Source of the DNA: Coriobacteriia bacterium | GTDB taxonomy: Bacteria; Actinomycetota; Coriobacteriia; Coriobacteriales; QAMH01 | DNA: 5,454 nt | NCBI GenBank assembly: GCA_900758075.1 | Contig: CAAEQF010000177.1 | Span: 1-5,454, forward strand | Direction of reading: 5' to 3' | Part shown: positions 1-4,341 of the stretch, in pieces | Numbering within the stretch: position 1 is the first letter of the stretch | Layout of the letters: the number at the start of each line of letters is the position of its first letter | The notes under the pieces: generated by a model | Databases searched by the model: none | The model's input: the letters and a program-made list of their open reading frames with translations, nothing else | Told to the model about the DNA's origin: nothing | Position numbers and translations under genes: made by a program

Positions 1-1033
1 CGACGAGCGCCGTCGGCGTGTCGAGGGTGTCGAAGGCGGACAGGCCGAGGGCACAGGGCACCCAGCAGAGTGCTGCGGTGAGGGCATGGCTCGCGATGAG
101 GCGCACGCGCGGCGGAATCGCGTCCCAGAGGTCCTTGCGGGGGGAGGGACGCTCCTGCGCGTGCCCGTCGTCGGCGACCTTCAAGGCGGCACGGAGCTTT
201 GCCGTGCCGCGTGCGGCATCTCCCAGCAGGGGCAGCAGGGCGTTCATGAAGTCGTAGATGGTCTCGTAGCGATCCTCGCGCTGTGGCGAGAGGGCGGCGA
301 GCAGCACCTCGTCGAGCTCGGGTCCCACGTCGTCGCGGAGTTCCGAGGGGGTGGCAAAGCCCCCTTGCTCAATCAGCTTGATGCTCGCGTCGATCGTGGG
401 CGCGACGAAGGGGTTGCGGCCGGCGAGCGTCTCGTAGACGACGGCGGCGTAGGCAAACTCGTCGCAGCGCTGATCGAGCGGCTCGCCGCGCATCTGCTCG
501 GGCGGCATGTAGCCGATCGTGCCGCCGCTTGCCTCGCCGAACCCCTGTGCGTCGGCGAGCTCGGCAATGCCGAAGTCGCTCACCTTCGTGACGCCAGTGC
601 GGGCGATCAAGATGTTGTCGGGCTTGATGTCGAGGTGGAGCACCTGGTTTTCGTGGGCAAAATCGAGCGCCTGGCCTATGGAGGTCGCAACCGAGGCCGC
701 GACGTCGAGGTCCATGTCGCCCGCGGGCGTCTTGTCGATGAGCTCGCCTAAGCTTGGGCCGTCGATTGCCTCCATGATGAGGTAGGCGTAGTCGCCCTCG
801 ACGTCAAAGTCGAGCACGTTCACGATGGACGGATGGGAAAGCATCGCCCCGGTGCGCGCCTCTTTGAGGCCGGCGGGCAGGGTGCCTTCGTGCTCGGTGA
901 TGGATGCGGGCATGCGCTTTATGGCCACGCGGCGCTGGATACGCGTGTCCCAGCAAATCTCGACCATGCCGCTTGCGCCGGTGCCTTTGTACTCGAGACG
1001 CCGATAGCGGTTCAGTATGAGCGGGCCCTGCAT
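1..1033 (-). CDS. Ser/Thr protein kinase, non-RD type, with probable membrane anchor (3' end beyond window)
   Basis: Eukaryotic-type (Hanks) protein kinase, expected to transfer phosphate from ATP to Ser/Thr of partner proteins. Its reading frame is open for 344 codons from the ATG at 1033 to the left edge. Motifs in order: Gly-rich loop GTGASGMV (17-24), VAIK lysine K39, probable helix-C Glu E58, catalytic loop HLDIKPDN (133-140) with base D135 and N140, DFG (153-155), GTIGYMPPEQ (171-180, PPE in place of APE) and D191. The kinase fold ends near residue 270. A charged linker follows, then a hydrophobic stretch at about 312-334 that looks like a transmembrane helix, so the kinase would be cytoplasmic and anchored; any outer sensor domain lies outside the window. 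The Arg of the usual HRD motif is Leu134, so this is a non-RD kinase, which often means no activation-loop dependence on phosphorylation. A purine-rich AGAAAGAG lies ahead of the ATG as a modest ribosome-binding site. Substrate unknown. Kinase identity is near certain; start fairly sure. Confidence 0.93.
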   Translation of the reverse strand, partial: MQGPLILNRYRRLEYKGTGASGMVEICWDTRIQRRVAIKRMPASITEHEGTLPAGLKEARTGAMLSHPSIVNVLDFDVEGDYAYLIMEAIDGPSLGELIDKTPAGDMDLDVAASVATSIGQALDFAHENQVLHLDIKPDNILIARTGVTKVSDFGIAELADAQGFGEASGGTIGYMPPEQMRGEPLDQRCDEFAYAAVVYETLAGRNPFVAPTIDASIKLIEQGGFATPSELRDDVGPELDEVLLAALSPQREDRYETIYDFMNALLPLLGDAARGTAKLRAALKVADDGHAQERPSPRKDLWDAIPPRVRLIASHALTAALCWVPCALGLSAFDTLDTPTALV

Positions 1034-1082
1034 CTTGTCTCTTTCTTCGTTTTTCGTGCGTTTTTGCAAAGATGCTGGTGGA

Positions 1083-1088
1083 ATTATA
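1083..1088 (-). promoter_or_regulatory. -10 box (TATAAT) of the kinase gene
   Basis: On the minus strand a perfect TATAAT lies about 50 bases upstream of the kinase ATG, giving a predicted leader of roughly 43 bases. The best -35-like hexamer, TTGACT (1113-1118), is 24 bases away, which is too far for a normal housekeeping promoter. The element may work with a weak -35 or with an activator. An interrupted inverted repeat (GCATT at 1090-1094, AATGC at 1106-1110) lies just upstream. This promoter sits right behind the tRNA terminator, which fits an independent start for the kinase. Confidence 0.5.
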
Positions 1089-1124
1089 CGCATTAGCTGC
1101 AGGCGAATGCTGAGTCAATGCAAC

Positions 1125-1155
1125 AAAAAAGGCCAATTCAATCGAATTGGCCTTT
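1125..1155 (-). terminator. Intrinsic terminator after tRNA-Leu
   Basis: A perfect 12-bp inverted repeat, AAAGGCCAATTC and GAATTGGCCTTT, encloses a 4-base loop (1140-1143). On the minus strand the stem ends in a run of six T (1125-1130), the classic rho-independent form. It starts 11 bases beyond the tRNA 3' end, so it should end the tRNA-Leu (and any serS read-through) transcript before the kinase promoter. The plus strand has only three T after the stem, so termination in that direction is less likely. Confidence 0.9.
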
Positions 1156-1165
1156 GCATGTCGAA

Positions 1166-1252
1166 TGGTGCGGGCGAGAGGATTTGAACCTCCACGGGGG
1201 TAACCCCCACTGGCACCTGAAGCCAGCGCGTCTGCCGTTCCGCCACGCCCGC
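1166..1252 (-). tRNA. tRNA-Leu (anticodon CAG), CCA encoded
   Basis: Class II tRNA of 87 bases including the 3' CCA, decoding CUG leucine codons. The minus strand folds fully: acceptor GCGGGCG/CGCCCGC, 3-bp D stem GCG/CGC, anticodon stem CTGGC/GCCAG with loop TTCAGGT (anticodon CAG at 1217-1219), long variable arm GGGGGTTACCCCC, T stem GGAGG/CCTCT with loop TTCAAAT, discriminator A, then CCA. The long variable arm fits Leu or Ser; the CAG anticodon and discriminator A settle it as Leu. It lies downstream of serS on the same strand and is followed at once by an intrinsic terminator. Confidence 0.97.
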
Positions 1253-1278
1253 ATGTACACTACTAGGTGCGAAAACGA

Positions 1279-1309
1279 ATACTAGCATACTTGCGCGGGT
1301 TATCGACAA
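1279..1309 (-). promoter_or_regulatory. Possible promoter of tRNA-Leu
   Basis: On the minus strand TTGTCG (1304-1309) and TAGTAT (1279-1284) are 19 bases apart, and the predicted start falls about 20 bases ahead of the tRNA 5' end. Both hexamers match consensus at four of six positions and the spacing is long, so this is a weak call. The tRNA could instead be read from serS. Confidence 0.35.
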
Positions 1310-1332
1310 GAATTTTCTCCGCAGTTTTCGCA

Positions 1333-1405
1333 TTCCCCACGTGGGCCCCGCACCTTGCGCGAGAAGCGTGGCGCTGCCACACATCCCACGTTCCCCGCGT
1401 GGGGA
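1333..1405. repeat. Cluster of GC-rich palindromes between serS and tRNA-Leu
   Basis: Two near-identical 13-mers, TTCCCC(A/G)CGTGGG at 1333-1345 and 1391-1403, differ at one base. The first holds a perfect palindrome CCCACGTGGG (1336-1345). TCCCCACG (1334-1341) can also pair with CGTGGGGA (1398-1405), and CCCACG (1385-1390) with CGTGGG (1398-1403), giving mutually exclusive folds. A small hairpin GTGGC-GCT-GCCAC lies between them (1368-1380). Being 12-84 bases past the serS stop, the cluster may act as a transcript end or 3' stabiliser, but no T run follows on the minus strand, so I do not call it a standard intrinsic terminator. Confidence 0.55.
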
Positions 1406-1416
1406 GAGGCCGCGCG

Positions 1417-2688
1417 CTACTCGGGCTTGATGATGTCGCAACCCATGTAGGGGCGCAGCACCTCGGGAACGGTCACTGTACCGTCGGCGTTCTGGTAGTT
1501 CTCAATCACGGCAGCCATCGTGCGCCCGACCGCCAGGCCGGAGCCGTTGAGCGTGTGCAGGAACCGGCGCTTGCCGTCCTTGTCGGTGTACTTGATGTTG
1601 GCACGGCGCGCCTGGAAGTCGCCGCAGTTCGAGCAGCTCGAGATCTCCTTGTAGTTGTTGTAGCTCGGCAGCCACACCTCGAGGTCGTAGGTCTGGCGGG
1701 CGGAGAACCCGATGTCGCCCGTGCACAGGTTGATGACGCGGTACGGCAGTTCGAGCTTTTGCAGGATGTCCTCGGCGCAGCGCGTCATGTCTTCGAGTTC
1801 GTTGTCAGACTCTTCGGGCGTCGCGAAGCGGACCATTTCGACCTTGCTGAACTGGTGCACGCGGATGATCCCGCGCGTGTCGCGACCCGCAGAACCCGCC
1901 TCTTCGCGGAAGCACGGGGTGAACGCGCAGTAGCGGCGCGGCAGCGTGTCGCCGTCGAGGCACTCGTCACGGTGCAGGTTGGTGAGCTGCACTTCGGCCG
2001 TCGGGATAAGGTAGAAGCCCTGCGTCGTCTTGTACAGGTCGTCTTCGAACTTGGGCAGCTGACCGGTGCCGATGAGCGTGTCGCGGTTCGCGATGGCGGG
2101 AACCCAGTACTCTTGCATGCCCTTTTCGGTGTGCGTGTTGAGCATGAACGAGATGAGGGCGCGCTCGAGGCGGGCGCCTGCGCCGCGCAGCACGTAAAAG
2201 CGGCTCTCCGCGAGCTTGACGCCGCGCTTGAAGTCGATGATGCCGAGCTCCGGGCCGAGGTCCCAGTGGGGCTTCATCTCGAAGTCGAACTCGCGCGGGG
2301 TGCCCCAGCGGCGCACCTCGGGGTTGTCGTTTTCGTCGTCGCCGATCGGGCAATTCTCGCCCGGGATGTTCGGAATGGAGTACGTGAGCGCCTTGAGCTT
2401 CTCCTCAACATCCTTGAGCTGGGAATCGAGGCCCTCGATCTCGTCGCCGACCTCGCGCATACGCGCCTTGGCGGCTTCCGCCTCGTCCTTCTTCCCCTCC
2501 TTCATCATGGCGCCGATCTGCTTGGACGCCGCGTTGCGCTCCGCCTTGAGGGATTCGGTCTTCTGGATGAGGTCACGCCGGAAAGAGTCGAGCTCTTTGA
2601 ATCCGTCGTAGCCCCACTTTGCGTGGCGGTGTGCGAGAGCGGCCTCGATGATATCGGGGTTCTCGCGGATAAAGCGAATGTCGAGCAT
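1417..2688 (-). CDS. serS: Seryl-tRNA synthetase (SerRS)
   Basis: Charges tRNA-Ser with serine via seryl-adenylate, in the cytoplasm. The product is 423 residues, the usual bacterial SerRS length. Residues about 30-100 form the long N-terminal antiparallel coiled-coil arm that grips the long variable arm of tRNA-Ser. The class II catalytic core follows: the TAE serine-binding loop (230-232), motif 2 with FREE (260-263) and GRDTRGIIRVHQF (268-280), the SSCSNCGDFQARR signature (350-362), and motif 3 NGSGLAVGRTMAAVIENYQ (381-399). The start at 2688 is chosen over an in-frame ATG 39 codons upstream because MLDIRFIREN is the normal N-terminus and a strong GGAGG (minus strand, 2693-2697) precedes it; the upstream ATG would read through the promoter region. 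All key motifs are intact. It is transcribed divergently from the small membrane protein gene and lies upstream of tRNA-Leu on the same strand. Confidence 0.98.
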   Translation of the reverse strand: MLDIRFIRENPDIIEAALAHRHAKWGYDGFKELDSFRRDLIQKTESLKAERNAASKQIGAMMKEGKKDEAEAAKARMREVGDEIEGLDSQLKDVEEKLKALTYSIPNIPGENCPIGDDENDNPEVRRWGTPREFDFEMKPHWDLGPELGIIDFKRGVKLAESRFYVLRGAGARLERALISFMLNTHTEKGMQEYWVPAIANRDTLIGTGQLPKFEDDLYKTTQGFYLIPTAEVQLTNLHRDECLDGDTLPRRYCAFTPCFREEAGSAGRDTRGIIRVHQFSKVEMVRFATPEESDNELEDMTRCAEDILQKLELPYRVINLCTGDIGFSARQTYDLEVWLPSYNNYKEISSCSNCGDFQARRANIKYTDKDGKRRFLHTLNGSGLAVGRTMAAVIENYQNADGTVTVPEVLRPYMGCDIIKPE

Positions 2689-2735
2689 CTTTCCTCCAGA
2701 GCGAAAAACCGTGCATTTGGTGATTAATGCCAGCA

Positions 2736-2766
2736 AGTATACCGCGCGCGGGGTTATGCGGTTCAA
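2736..2766 (-). promoter_or_regulatory. Probable serS promoter
   Basis: On the minus strand TATACT (2736-2741; five of six consensus) serves as -10 and TTGAAC (2761-2766; four of six) as -35, with a long 19-base spacer. The start would fall near 2729, leaving a leader of about 40 bases. The spacer contains a perfect CCGCGCGCGG palindrome (2742-2751). The leader is too short for a T-box, the device that controls many aminoacyl-tRNA synthetase genes in Firmicutes. Confidence 0.5.
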
Positions 2767-2773
2767 TAATGTC

Positions 2774-2801
2774 TTGTTTGCGGTAGTATTCCGACTACGA
2801 T
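2774..2801 (+). promoter_or_regulatory. Possible promoter of the small membrane protein gene
   Basis: TTGTTT (2774-2779) and TACGAT (2796-2801) are 16 bases apart, each matching consensus at four of six positions. The start would fall near 2808, just ahead of AAAGGAG (2811-2817). It is back to back with the serS promoter in a 140-base divergent region. Confidence 0.4.
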
Positions 2802-2828
2802 ACAACGCGCAAAGGAGCGGCCTGCAAC

Positions 2829-3029
2829 ATGATCGACCAGTATTTCGATACCTTCGGCATCACTGCCGGCATACTCATCATCGTTGGCGTTGGGCTCGTC
2901 CTGTTCCTGCTCATCGCCATCATTCTCGAGCGCAGGACGCGCATACTGTTTCCCGAACGTCAGAAGAAGTCAGACGACGAGAGCTTCTTCGACTTCGGCG
3001 ACGAAGACGATGAAGACAACAGCAAGTGA
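2829..3029 (+). CDS. Small single-pass membrane protein with acidic tail, function unknown
   Basis: I do not recognise a named family in this 66-residue protein. A short N-terminus (1-10) leads into a strongly hydrophobic helix at about 11-33, rich in Ile, Leu, Val and Gly. Next comes a basic stretch ERRTRILFPERQKK (34-47), then an acidic tail (49-63) containing FFDFGDEDDED. By the positive-inside rule the N-terminus is outside and the basic/acidic tail faces the cytoplasm. The start is supported by AAAGGAG (2811-2817), with 11 bases between GGAG and the ATG, the same arrangement as in the lipoprotein gene downstream. It is the first gene after a divergent promoter region and is separated from the lipoprotein by 46 bases containing a perfect palindrome. 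A role as a small envelope or regulatory membrane protein is only a guess; that it is a real gene is well supported by ribosome-binding site, composition and spacing. Confidence 0.8.
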   Translation: MIDQYFDTFGITAGILIIVGVGLVLFLLIAIILERRTRILFPERQKKSDDESFFDFGDEDDEDNSK

Positions 3030-3054
3030 GTGCACGCGCGTGCACATATATGTA
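3030..3054. repeat. Perfect palindromes within an alternating purine-pyrimidine run
   Basis: GTGCACGCGCGTGCAC (3030-3045) is a perfect 16-base palindrome starting one base after the stop codon of the small membrane protein. It is followed at once by a second palindrome, ACATATATGT (3044-3053), sharing two bases. The whole stretch 3030-3054 alternates purine and pyrimidine without a break, the pattern that favours left-handed DNA under supercoiling. It could be an operator, a hairpin in the message between the two genes, or a structural element. No T run follows, so it is not a standard terminator. Confidence 0.6.
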
Positions 3055-3075
3055 AGGAAAGGAGCTGCCGAAGTC

Positions 3076-3483
3076 ATGAAGAAGCGCATCTGTGCCCTTG
3101 CAGCGGTAACGGTCGCCCTGTGCGCCTGTCTGTTTGCCCTTGCCGGCTGCGGCTCGAGCGACCAGAAAGACCTGATCGGCGAGTGGAAGGTGCAGGGCAC
3201 CGACGTCACAGTCGTCTACAGCGACAAGCAGTTCAAGACGTATGGGACCACGTTCGACTACACGATCGACACCAACGCGAAGACCATCACCACCACCAAC
3301 GGGAGCTTCACGGGGCTTGCCAACTACAGCTTCAGCGACGACAAGCAAACGTTGACATTAAATGAAGATGACGGAAACGGCGGGACAAAGACGACCGTTT
3401 TCGATAAAGTGTCCAGCAACGGCGATGCGGAACCCTCCGTGGACGGCGCGGCCGAATCCGCATCGGAGGATGCGGGCAACTAG
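3076..3483 (+). CDS. Small secreted lipoprotein, lipocalin-like beta-rich domain, function unknown
   Basis: This 135-residue protein has a typical lipoprotein signal: MKKR, a hydrophobic core, then lipobox LAGC with lipidated Cys25. It should be processed by Lgt and LspA and held on the outer face of the membrane. The mature part opens with DLIGEWKVQGTDVTVVY (32-48) and continues with alternating short polar/hydrophobic segments to about residue 112 that look like successive beta strands, as in small lipocalin-like domains led by a 'GxW' motif. The tail (about 113-135) is low in complexity and rich in Ser, Ala, Asp and Glu, probably disordered. The start is fixed by the signal peptide and AAAGGAG (3058-3064), although the frame stays open upstream. 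No terminator follows; the SRP RNA gene begins 32 bases on. The lipoprotein call is firm, the fold is inference, and the function is unknown. Confidence 0.88.
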   Translation: MKKRICALAAVTVALCACLFALAGCGSSDQKDLIGEWKVQGTDVTVVYSDKQFKTYGTTFDYTIDTNAKTITTTNGSFTGLANYSFSDDKQTLTLNEDDGNGGTKTTVFDKVSSNGDAEPSVDGAAESASEDAGN

Positions 3484-3515
3484 CGCGCCTCCGTATCCGT
3501 TTTCGTGTTGACTGT

Positions 3516-3632
3516 GCGAGTGCGTCGCATGGGCTTGGGCGGCATCATGTCCCGAACCTGGTCAGGTCCGGGAGGAAGCAGCCATAAGGGGCCTCTGGTG
3601 GGCGCCCGAGTCCATACGGCGCACTCGCTTTT
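3516..3632 (+). ncRNA. ffs: Signal recognition particle RNA, small bacterial (4.5S) type
   Basis: RNA scaffold of the signal recognition particle: it binds Ffh and speeds docking with FtsY to target membrane and secreted proteins. The conserved domain IV core GGTCAGGTCC, tetraloop, GGAAGCAGCC is present (3560-3582). The symmetric loop is CAGG (3563-3566) opposite AGCA (3577-3580), the inner stem TCC/GGA, and the tetraloop GGGA (3570-3573), a GNRA variant of the usual GGAA. The arms form a long helix: GCGAGTGCG (3516-3524) pairs perfectly with CGCACTCGC (3620-3628), continuing with one mismatch and some G-U pairs through GGGCTTGGGCG (3531-3541) against CGCCCGAGTCC (3603-3613). About 113 bases matches the 4.5S class, with no Alu domain. 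Four T follow the helix (3629-3632) and probably serve as its terminator. The 5' end is inferred from pairing. I see no clear promoter directly upstream. Confidence 0.95.
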
Positions 3633-3649
3633 GCTATCGAAAGGCGTTC

Positions 3650-4339
3650 ATGGAATTCGTCCAGCTCATCATCGATCTGCTTCACGATCCGCGTGACTTC
3701 ATCGCCCAGTGGATCGTGCAACTTGGCCCGGTCTGGGTCTACACGCCGCTGTTCCTCATCATCTTCATGGAGACCGGCCTGGTGGTCACGCCGTTTCTGC
3801 CGGGCGACTCGCTCCTGTTCTGCGCGGGCATCTTCGCGGCGGACGGCGGCGGCCTCAACATCGTCGCGCTCATCTCGCTCATGGCAGCCGCGGCGGTGCT
3901 CGGCAACACCTCCAACTACTGGATCGGCCGCAAAGTGGGCGAGGTGATCGTCAGGTCCGGCAAGGTCAAGGCGCTTTCCCCCGAGAACCTCGAGAAGTCG
4001 CAGAAGATCCTGGACAAGTACGGTTCGCTCGCGGTCTTCCTGACGAGGTTCTTCCCGATCATCAGAACCATCGCGCCGTTTTGCGCCGGCATGGGCGAGA
4101 TGAGCTTCAGGCGCTTCACGCTGTTCAACGTGCTCGGCGCTGTGGTCTGGGTGTCGCTGTTCTCGCTGCTCGGGTACTTTTTCGGTGGCGTGCCGTTCGT
4201 GCAGAAGCATTTCGAGCTCGTGATCGTCGGCATCGTCGTCATCTCGCTCGTGCCCGCCGTCGCCGGTGCCATCAAGGCAAAACACAGTTCCAGCAAGAAA
4301 AAGAAGCAGGCGGCTGCAGCGGCCGCCGAAGAGGAGTAA
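3650..4339 (+). CDS. DedA-family membrane protein (likely undecaprenyl-phosphate or lipid transporter)
   Basis: Polytopic membrane protein of 229 residues, typical for the DedA (SNARE-associated/VTT) family. Members have been shown to carry undecaprenyl phosphate back across the membrane for cell-wall synthesis, and others to affect lipid balance and proton-dependent processes. Family residues are all present: E41 in FMETGLVVTPFLPGD, D53 of the PGD, and R133 and R139 in TRFFPIIRTIAPFCAG. These line up with the E39, D51, R130 and R136 described as essential in E. coli YqjA. NYWIGRKVG (89-97) and MSFRRFTLFNVLGAVVW (151-167) complete the signature. Hydrophobic segments lie at about 28-62, 68-88, 125-147, 155-180 and 188-210. 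The C-terminus is unusual, KKKKQAAAAAAEEE. The start at 3650 is supported by GAAAGG (3639-3644). It lies just after the SRP RNA and two bases before dnaX. The exact substrate cannot be read from sequence. Confidence 0.93.
   Translation: MEFVQLIIDLLHDPRDFIAQWIVQLGPVWVYTPLFLIIFMETGLVVTPFLPGDSLLFCAGIFAADGGGLNIVALISLMAAAAVLGNTSNYWIGRKVGEVIVRSGKVKALSPENLEKSQKILDKYGSLAVFLTRFFPIIRTIAPFCAGMGEMSFRRFTLFNVLGAVVWVSLFSLLGYFFGGVPFVQKHFELVIVGIVVISLVPAVAGAIKAKHSSSKKKKQAAAAAAEEE
4331..4336 (+). promoter_or_regulatory. dnaX ribosome-binding site inside the end of the DedA gene
   Basis: GAGGAG forms the last two sense codons (Glu-Glu) of the DedA gene and sits five bases ahead of the dnaX ATG. The DedA stop codon (4337-4339) lies between the site and the start, so a ribosome finishing DedA stops right at the dnaX start. 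This points to translational coupling and fixes the dnaX start. Confidence 0.8.
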
Positions 4340-4341
4340 GC

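Noticed and set aside
86..751. Long plus-strand open frame of 221 codons opposite the kinase
   Set aside because: It lies antisense to a frame with full kinase motifs. Its Ala/Val/Glu/Arg-rich product is typical of the shadow frame in GC-rich DNA, and no ribosome-binding site stands out.
1267..2727. Plus-strand open frame of 486 codons opposite serS
   Set aside because: SerRS motifs are complete on the minus strand. The opposing frame is low in complexity and shows no recognisable domain.
2689..2729. T-box riboswitch upstream of serS
   Set aside because: The predicted leader is only about 40 bases, with no room for the specifier stem and antiterminator.
2689..2805. N-terminal extension of SerRS from the ATG at 2805
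   Set aside because: The extension would cover the promoter region, lacks a ribosome-binding site and is not part of SerRS; the ATG at 2688 has GGAGG and the normal N-terminus.
3050..3055. ATG-TAA minimal start-stop ahead of the lipoprotein
   Set aside because: It has no ribosome-binding site and arises from the alternating AT part of the palindrome.
2884..3075. Upstream in-frame start for the lipoprotein at 2884
   Set aside because: It would overlap the small membrane protein gene and bury the signal peptide inside the protein; the ATG at 3076 gives a textbook lipoprotein signal.
3352..3357. Perfect TTGACA inside the lipoprotein gene as a promoter
   Set aside because: No -10-like sequence lies 16-18 bases downstream, and it is too far from the SRP RNA to supply its start.
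3508..3513. TTGACT as the -35 of the SRP RNA
   Set aside because: At normal spacing the -10 would fall in GGGCTT inside the RNA, and transcription would start within the conserved molecule.
3545..4285. Minus-strand open frame of 246 codons opposite the SRP RNA and DedA
   Set aside because: It is antisense to a certain RNA gene and a clear DedA protein; its His/Glu/Asp/Arg-rich product is typical of a shadow frame.
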